This document shows positions 10,507 through 19,685 of a stretch of DNA of 64,000 nucleotides, piece after piece. The DNA lies in assembly GCA_021739765.1 (NCBI GenBank), contig JAIPBD010000010.1, forward strand, positions 62,001 to 126,000. Reading direction: 5' to 3'. Under the pieces are notes generated by a model. That model searched no databases, was not told the origin of the DNA, and was given only the letters and a program-made list of their open reading frames with translations. The translations under genes were made by a program, and so were the position numbers. The stretch comes from Melioribacteraceae bacterium. GTDB lineage: Bacteria > Bacteroidota > Ignavibacteria > Ignavibacteriales > Melioribacteraceae. Positions within the stretch are counted from its first letter, which is position 1. Each line of letters begins with the position of its first letter.

Positions 10507-11221
10507 AAACCTCGTAAAGATCTATAAGAAACGAACCGTAGTTGACAAAGTCTCCGTTTCGGTTGAACAGGGGGAAGTTGTCGGATTACTTGGTCCCAAC
10601 GGTGCCGGAAAAACAACAACTTTTTATATGATAGTTGGAATGGTAAGTCCCGAACAAGGAAAAGTGTTCCTGGAAGAAAAAGAAATTACAAAGGAACCAA
10701 TGTACATTCGAGCCAAACGGGGTGTCGGTTATCTTCCACAAGAAGCTTCTGTTTTCCGAAAACTATCGGTTGAAGATAACATAATGGCAGTTTTGCAAAT
10801 GATGAAAATGACGCAAAAAGCGCGTGAAGAAAAAATGGAAAAGTTGCTTGATGAACTCAACATTTCGCACATCCGAAAAAGTAAAGGAATGCAGCTAAGC
10901 GGCGGCGAAAGAAGAAGAACGGAAATTGCAAGAGCGCTGGCAACCGATCCGAATTTCATTCTACTCGATGAACCATTTGCCGGAGTTGATCCGATTGCGG
11001 TTGAAGATATAATGAAAATTGTCGCGAATCTTAAACATAAAGGAATCGGAATTTTAATTACTGACCACAACGTTCACGAAACATTAAGTATTGTTGATCG
11101 CGCTTACATTCTTATCAATGGAAAAATATTTAAAACCGGAACCGCACAAGAACTGGCCAACGATGAAGAAGTCCGCAAACTTTATCTTGGCGAGAAGTTT
11201 AAGTTGGAGCGGTATGAGTAG
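10478..11221 (+). CDS. lptB: LPS export ABC transporter ATP-binding protein LptB
   Basis: LptB is the cytoplasmic ATPase that powers LPS extraction by LptFG. The 247 residues show Walker [10 protein letters not shown] (39-47), Q-loop [20 protein letters not shown] signature LSGGE (140-144), Walker [20 protein letters not shown] and H-loop [18 protein letters not shown], all typical of LptB. It begins inside the end of the upstream OstA-like gene and closes the kdsA-kdsD-lpt operon. lptF and lptG are not in this window. Confidence 0.97.
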   Translation: MSEKLKLRSENLVKIYKKRTVVDKVSVSVEQGEVVGLLGPNGAGKTTTFYMIVGMVSPEQGKVFLEEKEITKEPMYIRAKRGVGYLPQEASVFRKLSVEDNIMAVLQMMKMTQKAREEKMEKLLDELNISHIRKSKGMQLSGGERRRTEIARALATDPNFILLDEPFAGVDPIAVEDIMKIVANLKHKGIGILITDHNVHETLSIVDRAYILINGKIFKTGTAQELANDEEVRKLYLGEKFKLERYE

Positions 11222-11225
11222 AATT

Positions 11226-13211
11226 TTAAGGAAGTTCGATTATCCCAAACTCTTTTAAATAATTAAAAGTATTCTCATACAATAGTGGGCTTCGGGTATG
11301 ATCAGTTTGGTCTCCTTTGGGCATGAAAATTATCATACCTTGACGCGCCCTTGTCATCAATACTCGATATGCATTTGTTAAATAAATTATAGATTCAACT
11401 TTTTTAATATTTTGCCAATTAGTACCCTTGAAATTTCAATGTCGCCAATTCCCGTCTTCAATGTAGAAATCGGCATCCCAACATAGACAAGTCCAATCTA
11501 ATTCTAATCCTTGAATGTCAAATTCGGTTGCAACCTCTTCGAGAAAGTAGGATGATCGAATATCATTTTTTTTATTCAAGAACCAAATTGGGGCATCAAT
11601 CTGCATTTTGACATTTATCCCAATTGGTCTAAGCCTATGTGCTCCTGATGAAGCCAATAACCCAATCCGTTCAGAACCTCTCGCTTTTTTCTTTAACCAG
11701 TCTTTTGCAGTAGTGAAATTATGAGTTATAAATATTGGATATTTATCAAAAAGTGATGAGTAAAGCTTTTTGCCTTCTTCAGGACTATTCAAAATTACTG
11801 TCTCAACAAAGTCTGCCAATTTCTCTGAACGAAAGGACCTAATCGGTACAGCAAGATGTAAATCTGAATCGGGGAATGAATTCAACTTTTTAAGTTGGCT
11901 AATAGATCTAGAGTCTCTTAAATAATTGCTATTTTCAACTATTTTATTCGAATAGTACACTTCCCAATGTGGGAATTTAGATTTTACAGAAATTATCCAT
12001 TCTTCGATACCAGCTTCACCAGTATTGATTTCTTGTCCCCCACCAATCAGGCAAATGATAGTACACCAATTTTCATGCCTGTTCATAACTTCAATTAAAA
12101 ACTCGGGTTCGGATTTATTGAATTCTACTATCCCTCTTTTTTGTTGCATAAATTTTGATGCCTGATCTTTATCCCAAGCTCGTTGAGCTTCATCAAAAAT
12201 TACAATTTTATTTATGGGTGGATTATTATCTACAAGATATTCATCTCTGAAATGATGAATATTTTGAACAAACGATCGTACTTCTGATCGCGCTTTCTTT
12301 TTTGTTAATTTTTTCTTTGACTGCTTAACTTTATCTCTAGCTAATGCTTCAATTAAAACATCAACGAGTGGACCGTTCCCGGATAGAAAAACAGCATTAT
12401 TATCAATAAGTGCGCTTTTTCTATTGGCAATATTCAATCCTGCCAAGGTTTTTCCTGAACCGGGTACACCAGTTACAAAACAAATTGATTTTGTATTTCT
12501 GGTCTTTGAATGTGAAATAATATTTAAAAGAGAATCCTGAGTTTTTGAAAGATTTATTCTACTTGCCTCTGAACTTGAAATTTCCTTGACATCGTGACCT
12601 CTATAAAGAGCTTTTGCTGCTTCTATTATTGTTGGAGTTGGACGATAAATCGAGTTCAACCATTTATAGGGATTAATTTCTGTTCTTGAGAAATGCATGA
12701 GACATTTTTGAATATCGGTTGCAAAATCTTCACTATTTGAAAGAATTGGGTGGAGGGAATTTTTATTAATTAAGGAATAATCATTCTTGAATCTTTTCGC
12801 TCCAGTCGAAATTAACAAAGGAATTAAAAATGCATCGTGACTTGCTTCATGAAAATTTTTTAGATCATTCACATAATCAACGACTTGTTCAATTGCATAA
12901 TTATCGTGTGCTTTCGCACTCACTTTGAATTCAATGACAAATACTAAGTCTCCAATAATTAAAATATTGTCAACCCTTTTCCCCATTCTTGGTATCGCAA
13001 ATTCAAAAAAAATAAAACCCGAAAAAGATGTTAGATTCTCTTGAAGAGTTTTAATTTGATATTTCCATGCATTTTTTTGGAATTCTTCAAGGGAGTAGTG
13101 ATGATTGTTAGTTAATACTCCAAGTATTGAATCGCGATTATCAATCCTAAAATCGCAAATTGGCTTTGAGTAGTAGGCTCGTTTTATGCTTTGTGTGGAT
13201 GAGTTTATCAA
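11226..13211 (-). pseudogene. DUF2075 helicase/nuclease gene interrupted by an in-frame TGA
   Basis: The minus strand encodes 591 residues to a TGA at 11436-11438. The same frame then continues for 69 more sense codons to TAA at 11226-11228, and those codons hold the expected family end: TNAYRVLMTRARQGMIIFMP (helicase motif VI) and TRSPLLYENTFNYLKEFGI. The N-terminal part has a PD-(D/E)XK-like site (D81, then E94-F-K96). The helicase part has Walker A GVPGSGKT (248-255) and DEAQ (340-343). A single C-to-T change (CGA Arg to TGA) would explain the break. Either the gene is inactivated, the stop is read through, or there is a base error. Such DUF2075 proteins often sit in defence or mobile regions; no partner is seen here. 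Confidence 0.85.
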
Positions 13212-13257
13212 AATTTAAATAGAGCTAGTAATAAAAATATAATTATATGTTATATTA

Positions 13258-14007
13258 CTAATTTTTTCGATTTATGTAAAACCCATAACCATAAAACTCG
13301 GAATAAGATTCGTATAAATTGATCTCTTCTTTTTCATTTTCGATTAGTGTTTTTGCTGCTTCACTATAAGCATGTCTCTCCAAAAAAGCATTAAATCTGT
13401 TCTTCATCGGAGTGTAATAGTTATCAATCCAGCATTCTTTCGGGATTTGAAAATATGCTACCGGTGAGAGGTTGTTTTTTTCAAGTAGTTCAATATTGTT
13501 TGAAGCCGTGTTAATTTGAGGGTAAGCATTTTGCCAATGAGCATCCAAATTCGAGGGACGCGAATCAGTAAACCATGTGATTTCAGAAATTGCCATATAT
13601 CCGCCCGGTTTCAAAAACTTTTTCCAGTACTGAATTCCAGCTTCAAACCCCATATTATAAATTGCGCCTTCCGACCAGATAATATCGAAGGAATTTTCTT
13701 CAAACGGGAGCTTTTCCATAGAAGCTTGCACAGTTTTGATTGCTTCGCCCAACCCAAAAATTAAAGCTCGTTGATCAAGCTTTTCAAGAAATTCCGGGAA
13801 TAGGTCAACGGCTGTTATTTTTGAATCGGTGTTTTGAGCCAGAGAGATCGTTTGAGCTCCGGTTCCGCAGCCGATATCGAGGATTTTAAGATTGTGATTA
13901 TTTCGAGAGGAGATAAAATCGAGAGTTTTAATAGTTGTTTGGTGACTGCCAGGTCCCTGTCTTTGCGCGTCTTTATGGAAATCAACCAACAGTTCTAATT
14001 CATTCAT
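13258..14007 (-). CDS. Class I SAM-dependent methyltransferase
   Basis: The 249-residue protein has the Rossmann methyltransferase motifs: LKILDIGCGTGAQTISLAQ (motif I, SAM binding), ITAVDLFPEFLEKLDQRA (motif II) and FDIIWSEGAIYNMGFEAGI (motif IV), then KPGGYMAISEITWF. Its substrate cannot be read from sequence; the family includes small-molecule and lipid methyltransferases. I start at ATG 14007 (MNELELLVDFHKD), which overlaps the upstream small membrane gene by eight bases; an in-frame start seven codons earlier would lie further inside that gene. It lies 46 bases upstream of the DUF2075 gene. Confidence 0.85.
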   Translation of the reverse strand: MNELELLVDFHKDAQRQGPGSHQTTIKTLDFISSRNNHNLKILDIGCGTGAQTISLAQNTDSKITAVDLFPEFLEKLDQRALIFGLGEAIKTVQASMEKLPFEENSFDIIWSEGAIYNMGFEAGIQYWKKFLKPGGYMAISEITWFTDSRPSNLDAHWQNAYPQINTASNNIELLEKNNLSPVAYFQIPKECWIDNYYTPMKNRFNAFLERHAYSEAAKTLIENEKEEINLYESYSEFYGYGFYINRKN

Positions 14008-14188
14008 CTTTTTTATTCGATTCCTCAAATTTCCGTTTTTTCTGCATTCCCACTATGAACAGAAAACCGCCGAGCGCAATAAAAACAATTCCAAGAGTAC
14101 CGAATTTATCGCTAAGTGAATTCGAAAAAACGACTCCGAGGGAGATAATAATTATACCCATGAAAAGAAACCTTTTGTGACTTTCCAT
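14000..14188 (-). CDS. Small two-helix membrane protein
   Basis: A 62-residue protein with two predicted membrane segments (FLFMGIIIISLGVVFSNSL and TLGIVFIALGGFLFIVGM) and a charged C-terminal tail. The ATG at 14188 is chosen because GGAGG sits eight bases upstream; an alternative TTG start would overlap that ribosome binding site. Its stop overlaps the methyltransferase start, so the two are translationally coupled. No family is recognised. Confidence 0.65.
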   Translation of the reverse strand: MESHKRFLFMGIIIISLGVVFSNSLSDKFGTLGIVFIALGGFLFIVGMQKKRKFEESNKKDE

Positions 14189-14225
14189 TTCAAAAACCTC
14201 CAATCAAATAAATTGAAGAATCATT

Positions 14226-15809
14226 TTAAGACTTAAATTCCTGAATGATTTTTTGTATTTCGGTCTCGCTAATTCCTTCCCCAAAATTTTTCTTCGTATC
14301 CGCTTTTTTAATGGAGTTTGTTTTAGGCGATGAAAAATTAACAGAAGGATTTCCGGCTCTCGCTCTCAAACGACTTTCTATCTGATCCAGATAAGATTCG
14401 GAGGAAGTGAAAGCGCTATGACCGGCGTCTTCAAATGAGGAGACTGATTCTCCTTTATTCACCGGGCGAGTTTCGAACGCGAGTGTTTTAACATTCATCA
14501 AATGATAAGCCGTAACATTTTCAGACACAATTGATCCGCCCCATGTACCGGGTCCAAGTGTCATTGAAGGATTTAGTCCGGTTGTGTAACCGACGGCTCC
14601 GATCGAGCTTGGTGTATTACAAACAATTCTAAACGCGGGTTTTTCTAATGCGAATTTCATTATTATTTCTTTATCACCTGAGTGAATTGCCATTGTATGA
14701 CCGATTCCACCGAACCTTAATAATTCGATGCATTTATGGCATCCTTCCAACCAGCCGTCAACAGAATAGAATGCCAATACGGGAGAAAGTTTTTCCATCG
14801 ATAAAGGTTCTTGTTTACCGACCGAATCACAACTTGCGATTAAAACCCTCGTATCATCTGGGACTTTGAACCCGGAATATTCAGCTATAAATTTTGCGGA
14901 TTTACCGACAATTTCCGGATTTATTTTACCACCGGGTGTAACAGAGTTTTCTAATTTTTTCTTTTCTTCCGCATTTACAAAATATCCGCCGTTCTTTTTG
15001 GCTTCTTCAATTACTTTTTCTTTTATGGGATTATCAACAATCATCGCCTGCTCGGAAGAACAAAGTGTTCCGTTATCGAAGGTTGTTCCATAAATTATAT
15101 CCGCGACTGCTTTTTGGTAGTTAGCGGTTCGTTCAATAAACGCGGGCACATTTCCTGAGCCAACACCGTAGGCCGGTTTGCCTGAACTGTAAGCTGCTCG
15201 AACCATCGGAGTACTTCCGGTTGCCAAAATTACACCGACATTTTTATCCTTCATTAATGCGCTTGTACCTTCGAGAGTTGGAATCGTCATGCAATGAATT
15301 AATCCTTCGGGAGCGCCTGCTTTTACAGCGGCCTCGTCAAGAATTTCCATTGCGGCTTTTGTACAATTTACGGCTTTCGGGTGGGGGCTTGCTACAATGG
15401 CGTTTCTACATTTTAATGAAATTAATGTCTTAAATATTGCGGTTGAAGTCGGATTAGTTGATGGAATTAACGCGGCAACAACACCCATCGGTTCGGCAAT
15501 TTTTACAATTTTGCCCCCTTTTTGGATGTCGATTACTCCAACAGTTTTTAAGTTTTTAATCGATTCGTAAACGTCCTTTGAACCAAATTGATTTTTTACG
15601 ACCTTATCTTGCCATTTCCCAAATCCGGTTTCCTCGTGTGCAATTTTTGCTAATTTTTCGGCGGCCTCAAAACCGGCATCGGCCATCGCTTTTACAATTT
15701 TATCAACTTGCTGTTGATTGAAATGTTTGAATTGAAGTTGAGCTTCTTTTGCTTTTGAGGCTAAATCGCGTGCTTGCTGGATTGATTGGAGGTCTTTATC
15801 AAAGGACAT
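14226..15809 (-). CDS. CoA-acylating aldehyde dehydrogenase with microcompartment-targeting-like tail
   Basis: This 527-residue enzyme belongs to the EutE/PduP group that oxidises an aldehyde to acyl-CoA with NAD. Visible motifs are IPSTNPTSTAIFKTLISLK, ATGSTPMVRAAYSSGKPA, GSGNVPAF and the catalytic Cys250 in NGTLCSSEQAMIV. After the catalytic domain comes a linker (residues ~480-505) and an amphipathic C-terminal helix, GISETEIQKIIQEF, that looks like a bacterial-microcompartment encapsulation peptide. EutN/CcmL vertex genes occur elsewhere in this window (51684-52246), so packaging in a microcompartment is likely. The gene is 37 bases upstream of the small membrane gene. The aldehyde substrate (acetaldehyde, propionaldehyde or lactaldehyde-derived) is not determined. 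Confidence 0.9.
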   Translation of the reverse strand: MSFDKDLQSIQQARDLASKAKEAQLQFKHFNQQQVDKIVKAMADAGFEAAEKLAKIAHEETGFGKWQDKVVKNQFGSKDVYESIKNLKTVGVIDIQKGGKIVKIAEPMGVVAALIPSTNPTSTAIFKTLISLKCRNAIVASPHPKAVNCTKAAMEILDEAAVKAGAPEGLIHCMTIPTLEGTSALMKDKNVGVILATGSTPMVRAAYSSGKPAYGVGSGNVPAFIERTANYQKAVADIIYGTTFDNGTLCSSEQAMIVDNPIKEKVIEEAKKNGGYFVNAEEKKKLENSVTPGGKINPEIVGKSAKFIAEYSGFKVPDDTRVLIASCDSVGKQEPLSMEKLSPVLAFYSVDGWLEGCHKCIELLRFGGIGHTMAIHSGDKEIIMKFALEKPAFRIVCNTPSSIGAVGYTTGLNPSMTLGPGTWGGSIVSENVTAYHLMNVKTLAFETRPVNKGESVSSFEDAGHSAFTSSESYLDQIESRLRARAGNPSVNFSSPKTNSIKKADTKKNFGEGISETEIQKIIQEFKS

Positions 15810-15895
15810 GTTCCACCTAAATTTGATTCATTTTTCAAAATATAAAGATAGGTGGAACAAACATCAATTTGTAAATAATTATATGAAACGTTTTC

Positions 15896-16510
15896 CTAAA
15901 TAAGATATTTGATTGCGACAAATCCACCGATTAATAACACGGTAAACGCGATTGCGAGTAAGTTGAAATATTTATCTATAAATCCTTTTATCTGCTCGCC
16001 GAATTTCCATATAAGAAATGCAACAAGGAAAAATCTTGCACCTCGGCTAATAACTGAAGCGATTACAAACATAACAAGATTAATATCAAACGCGCCGCTG
16101 GAAATTGTAAAAATCTTGTATGGAATTGGTGTAAAACCTGCTGTAAAAATTATCCAAAAATCCCAGTCACGATAAAGAATTTGAACGTTGGTGAATAATT
16201 CTTGTGTAAATCCGGGTACCGTATCAAAGAAAAACATCGCCAACGATGAAAATTCTCTGTCACCTGTCCACCAAGCAAAGTAGCCGATTGAGTAGCCCAA
16301 CAATGCGCCGAGAACCGAACCAATCGTTGAGTTTAGCGCAAAACGGAAAGCTTTTGTACTCGCACCCAAAACAAGCGCAATCAGCAAAGCGTCCGGAGGA
16401 ATCGGGAAAAAGGAAGCCTCCGCGAACGCGAGAAAAAAAAGCGCTATTGCTCCGTAGGGAGTGCTTGCCCAATGCAACATCCAATCATAAATTTTTCTTA
16501 CCCAGCCCAT
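15896..16510 (-). CDS. YqaA-type VTT/SNARE-associated membrane protein
   Basis: The 204-residue protein has the YqaA/DedA-superfamily (VTT domain) pattern: AIALFFLAFAEASFFPIPPD, then GSVLGALLGYSIGYFAW and AGFTPIPYKIFTISSGAF, with several membrane helices. Relatives are implicated in lipid scrambling or transport; the role of YqaA proteins is unsettled. ATG 16510 is chosen because GGAGA lies five bases upstream; an earlier in-frame start lacks such support. It is transcribed toward the aldehyde dehydrogenase gene with an 86-base gap. Confidence 0.85.
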   Translation of the reverse strand: MGWVRKIYDWMLHWASTPYGAIALFFLAFAEASFFPIPPDALLIALVLGASTKAFRFALNSTIGSVLGALLGYSIGYFAWWTGDREFSSLAMFFFDTVPGFTQELFTNVQILYRDWDFWIIFTAGFTPIPYKIFTISSGAFDINLVMFVIASVISRGARFFLVAFLIWKFGEQIKGFIDKYFNLLAIAFTVLLIGGFVAIKYLI

Positions 16511-16763
16511 CAAATCTCCAAAAAATATAAGTTGCAAGTATAGTGATTTCTAATGATTTATTAATTATAAATTGGCTGTGAATTCATTTCCCAGTTATCA
16601 TAATCCGGTACTTCGTGATTGCTTTCATTCGCTAAAATAGTAATTCAGAAAGCAATAAAGCATTTTGCCGGCGTTTCTCTTTGCGTACAAATTAAGTTGC
16701 AAATTTAATAACGCAGAATTAACTTGCACCCACTTTGCAAACTTTGAGAACAGGAGAGTACAT

Positions 16764-18584
16764 ATGGCGGCTTTAAAAAAATTCAAAACCATTCCCGAAA
16801 TGATAAGTTACCTTACGCTTGAATACGGAAAAGGGATGGCACGTCCGGTGCTTCAACATAAAGTAAATGATAAATATGTTGGAATCAGCTACGATGAACT
16901 TCATTCACAATCAGAATCCTTTTCTCTTGGTTTGGCGTCACTTGGAGTAAAAAGAGGTGATAAAGTCGCAATCATCGCTGAAAACAGACCGGAATGGGTC
17001 TATTCCGATGTTGCAATATTAAGCCTCGGCGCTGTTGATGTTCCTCTTTATCCGATAAATACTGCGGATACAATCGAGTATATTGTGAACAACAGTGAAT
17101 CGGTCGGAATTATTGTCTCAAATAAATTCCACTTAAACAAGGTTCTCAAAGTCAGAAAAAATTGTGCATCGTTAAAGTTCATTATCGTTATGAATGAACT
17201 GGAAGAAGAAGCCGGCGAAGGTATTTATTATTTCGGTGATGTACAAAAAATGGGTGAAAAATTCGGCGCCGAAAATCCCGGTTATTTCAAACAAAATGTT
17301 GAATCTTGCAATGAAAACGATCTTTGTACAATCATTTATACATCGGGTACAACTGGTGAACCTAAAGGTGTGATGCTTACACATAAAAATATTATTTCAA
17401 ATGTAAATTCGGCATTGGATGCATTCCCAATCGGTAAGGATGATATTTTCCTCTCCTTCCTTCCTTTATGTCACATATTTGAAAGAATGGGTGGTTATTA
17501 CACAGCTTTTGCTTCCGGTGGAATGATTTGCTACGCGGAAAGCATAGAGAAACTTTCGATAAATATGAAGGAAATTAAACCCACAATTATTACCGCGGTA
17601 CCCCGATTATTCGAAAGAATCTATTCTAAAATTAAGAAGAATGCCGAGAGCCAACCCGAAAAGAAACAAAAAATATTTAACTGGGCGATTGAAGTCGGAC
17701 GTGAATTTGCCGTCGCGAAAAAAGCGGATAATGTTTCTCTTGGTCTCTCAATAAAACATAAATTAGCGGACAAATTGGTATTTACAAAACTTCGTGAAGC
17801 TACCGGTGGAAATATGAGATTTTTTATCTCAGGCGGCGCTGCTTTAGGACGTGATCTCGGCGAATTTTTTGAAGCTGTGGGAATCCTTGTAATTGAAGGA
17901 TATGGATTGACCGAATCTTCACCGGTAATCGCCGCTAACAGAATTAACGATTACAAATTTGGAACAGTCGGAAAAGTGTTCCCCGGAGTTGAAGTTAAAA
18001 TTGCTGCCGATGGTGAAATTCTTGCCGCCGGTCCAAACATAATGCAGGGTTATTATAAAAAGAAAAAAGATACAGAAGAAACCCTGAAAGATGGTTGGTT
18101 ATACACCGGTGATATTGGCGTATTTGATGCTGAAGGATTTTTGATAATTACAGACAGGAAAAAACATCTATTCAAAACCTCCGGCGGAAAATATATTGCT
18201 CCTACACCGATTGAAAATCTGTTCCTTGCTTCTAAATATATTGAGCAATTTATTCTGATTGGTGATCGAAGAATGTTTTTAACGGCACTTATAGTTCCCG
18301 ATTTTGAAGCGTTAAAAGAATACGCCGATGCACATCGAATCAGTTATAAAGACCCGAAAGAACTTACCGAACTTAAACAGATTTACGAAATGCTCGAAAA
18401 AGAACTCGCTGTATTCCAGAAAAAGTTGGCAAATTATGAGCGAGTAAGAAAGTTCACCATTCTTGATACTCCGTTCACGGTTGAAGGTGGTGAAATTACA
18501 CCAACTTTAAAAGTGAAAAGAAAAGTAATCGAAGAGCGTTATAACGATTTGATTGATGATATGTATGAAGGATTTGAAAGATAA
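16764..18584 (+). CDS. Long-chain fatty acyl-CoA synthetase (AMP-forming)
   Basis: This 606-residue adenylate-forming enzyme activates fatty acids to acyl-CoA through acyl-AMP. The AMP-binding motif is TIIYTSGTTGEPKGVMLTH; further motifs are GYGLTESSPVIAAN, GWLYTGDIG and DRKKHLFKTSGGKYIAP, the last typical of FadD15-like long-chain synthetases. ATG 16764 follows AGGAGA closely, so the 33 upstream in-frame codons are not counted. The 253-base gap to the divergent YqaA gene must hold promoters for both. Two palindromes follow the stop. Confidence 0.94.
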   Translation: MAALKKFKTIPEMISYLTLEYGKGMARPVLQHKVNDKYVGISYDELHSQSESFSLGLASLGVKRGDKVAIIAENRPEWVYSDVAILSLGAVDVPLYPINTADTIEYIVNNSESVGIIVSNKFHLNKVLKVRKNCASLKFIIVMNELEEEAGEGIYYFGDVQKMGEKFGAENPGYFKQNVESCNENDLCTIIYTSGTTGEPKGVMLTHKNIISNVNSALDAFPIGKDDIFLSFLPLCHIFERMGGYYTAFASGGMICYAESIEKLSINMKEIKPTIITAVPRLFERIYSKIKKNAESQPEKKQKIFNWAIEVGREFAVAKKADNVSLGLSIKHKLADKLVFTKLREATGGNMRFFISGGAALGRDLGEFFEAVGILVIEGYGLTESSPVIAANRINDYKFGTVGKVFPGVEVKIAADGEILAAGPNIMQGYYKKKKDTEETLKDGWLYTGDIGVFDAEGFLIITDRKKHLFKTSGGKYIAPTPIENLFLASKYIEQFILIGDRRMFLTALIVPDFEALKEYADAHRISYKDPKELTELKQIYEMLEKELAVFQKKLANYERVRKFTILDTPFTVEGGEITPTLKVKRKVIEERYNDLIDDMYEGFER

Positions 18585-18587
18585 TTC

Positions 18588-18650
18588 GTCAGCGCAGCCT
18601 GAAAGCTGCGCCGACATTTTATTTGTGTAAGCTCAACCTTCAGGTTGAGG
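18588..18650. repeat. Two adjacent palindromes after the acyl-CoA synthetase gene
   Basis: The first hairpin pairs GCGCAGC (18592-18598) with GCTGCGC (18605-18611), loop CTGAAA, extended outward by GTC/GAC with one mismatch. The second pairs CTCAACC (18632-18638) with GGTTGAG (18643-18649). The first is followed by ATTTTATTT and could terminate transcription. The pair also resembles the compact palindromic repeats (REP-like) scattered through many genomes. A third GTCGGC-rich stretch follows at about 18662-18690. Confidence 0.6.
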
Positions 18651-18827
18651 ATTTTAAACCTGTCGGCTTGGCTTGTTGAAGTCGGCAGTTGAGAAGTGAT
18701 CACCTTCGTATCATATCTGGTAGATTCTCACAATAAAATAACATCATAATTAAACGAAAAGAAAAATTTGAGAAAAGATTTTACATTAAGTTTAAAACCT
18801 TTTCAAAGGAGATTGCATTAAGATATC

Positions 18828-19526
18828 ATGAAGAAATATGAACTGATTTTATTCGACGCGGACGGAACACTTTTTGATTTTGATAAAGCCGAAGAAATTG
18901 CACTTGAAAAAACATTTGAAGATTACAATCTGGAATACAAGGTTGAGCAACATTTAGAAAAATATAAAGTTCATAATCACAAAGCTTGGTCTGATTTTGA
19001 AAAGGGATTAACCACACCCGATAAATTAAAAGTTGAACGGTTTATATCATTTTTTAATGAATTACAAATTGATCTCGATTTTCACAAATTCAGCGAAACT
19101 TATCTAGATGAACTCTCACAAGTAACCGAATTTTTACCCGGTGCCAAAAATCTCCTTGATTCACTTTATGCAAAAACAAAATTAGTGCTTATTACAAATG
19201 GACTTAAAAAAGTACAAAGGCGCAGATTTTCAAAAGAATGGGTAAACAAATATTTTGCTGCCATCATTATCTCGGAAGAAATCGGATGCGCTAAGCCTTG
19301 CAATGAAATCTTCACTGCCGCTTTTGATTCGGTTAATCACACAAATAAATCGACGGCGATTATTATCGGAGATAAATTAAGTTCCGATATCCTCGGCGGA
19401 ATTAATTTCGGTATAGACTCTTGCTGGTACAATCCGAATTCGGAAAATGGTGACGGGATAACCAAACCAACTTACACCATTAGCGAGCTGTCTCAATTAG
19501 AAAACCTCCTTTTCCCCGAAGAATAG
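18828..19526 (+). CDS. HAD-family hydrolase, YjjG-type nucleotidase
   Basis: The 232-residue protein carries the four HAD motifs: FDADGTLFDF (catalytic Asp pair), LITNGL (motif II Thr), the Lys in GCAKPCNEIF (motif III) and IIGDKLSSDILGG (motif IV). Cap and length fit the YjjG/YfnB subgroup, which dephosphorylates non-canonical pyrimidine nucleotides and other small phosphates. Substrate is inferred from family only. A ribosome-binding-like AAGGAG lies unusually far (about 16 bases) upstream of the ATG. Confidence 0.85.
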   Translation: MKKYELILFDADGTLFDFDKAEEIALEKTFEDYNLEYKVEQHLEKYKVHNHKAWSDFEKGLTTPDKLKVERFISFFNELQIDLDFHKFSETYLDELSQVTEFLPGAKNLLDSLYAKTKLVLITNGLKKVQRRRFSKEWVNKYFAAIIISEEIGCAKPCNEIFTAAFDSVNHTNKSTAIIIGDKLSSDILGGINFGIDSCWYNPNSENGDGITKPTYTISELSQLENLLFPEE

Positions 19527-19646
19527 TTTTCACCAATATTTATTTTGATTATCAAGCGTTTGATTACTGCTCGTTTTTTCCACAGTTAGGAAATCGGATA
19601 TTTGCACTTTTTAATTATTGATTATAAGCAGGAGCTTAAAATTTTC

Positions 19647-19654
19647 TATATTTG
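19647..19654 (+). promoter_or_regulatory. Possible Bacteroidota -7 box (TATATTTG) upstream of metG
   Basis: TATATTTG matches the Bacteroidota primary sigma -7 consensus TAnnTTTG and lies 32 bases before the metG start. No convincing TTTG -33 box is seen at the right spacing, so this is tentative. Confidence 0.35.
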
Positions 19655-19685
19655 TGGCTTAGTTTAATTTAGATTTGGGATTGTT

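Noticed and set aside
11221-11435. 215 bases read as a plain intergenic gap after lptB
   Set aside because: The minus strand continues the DUF2075 frame with a normal family C-terminus after a single TGA, so it is gene remnant, not a gap.
11436-11438. Selenocysteine at the in-frame TGA of the DUF2075 gene
   Set aside because: The family is not known to use selenocysteine and no hairpin resembling a bacterial SECIS was noticed directly downstream; a CGA-to-TGA change is simpler.
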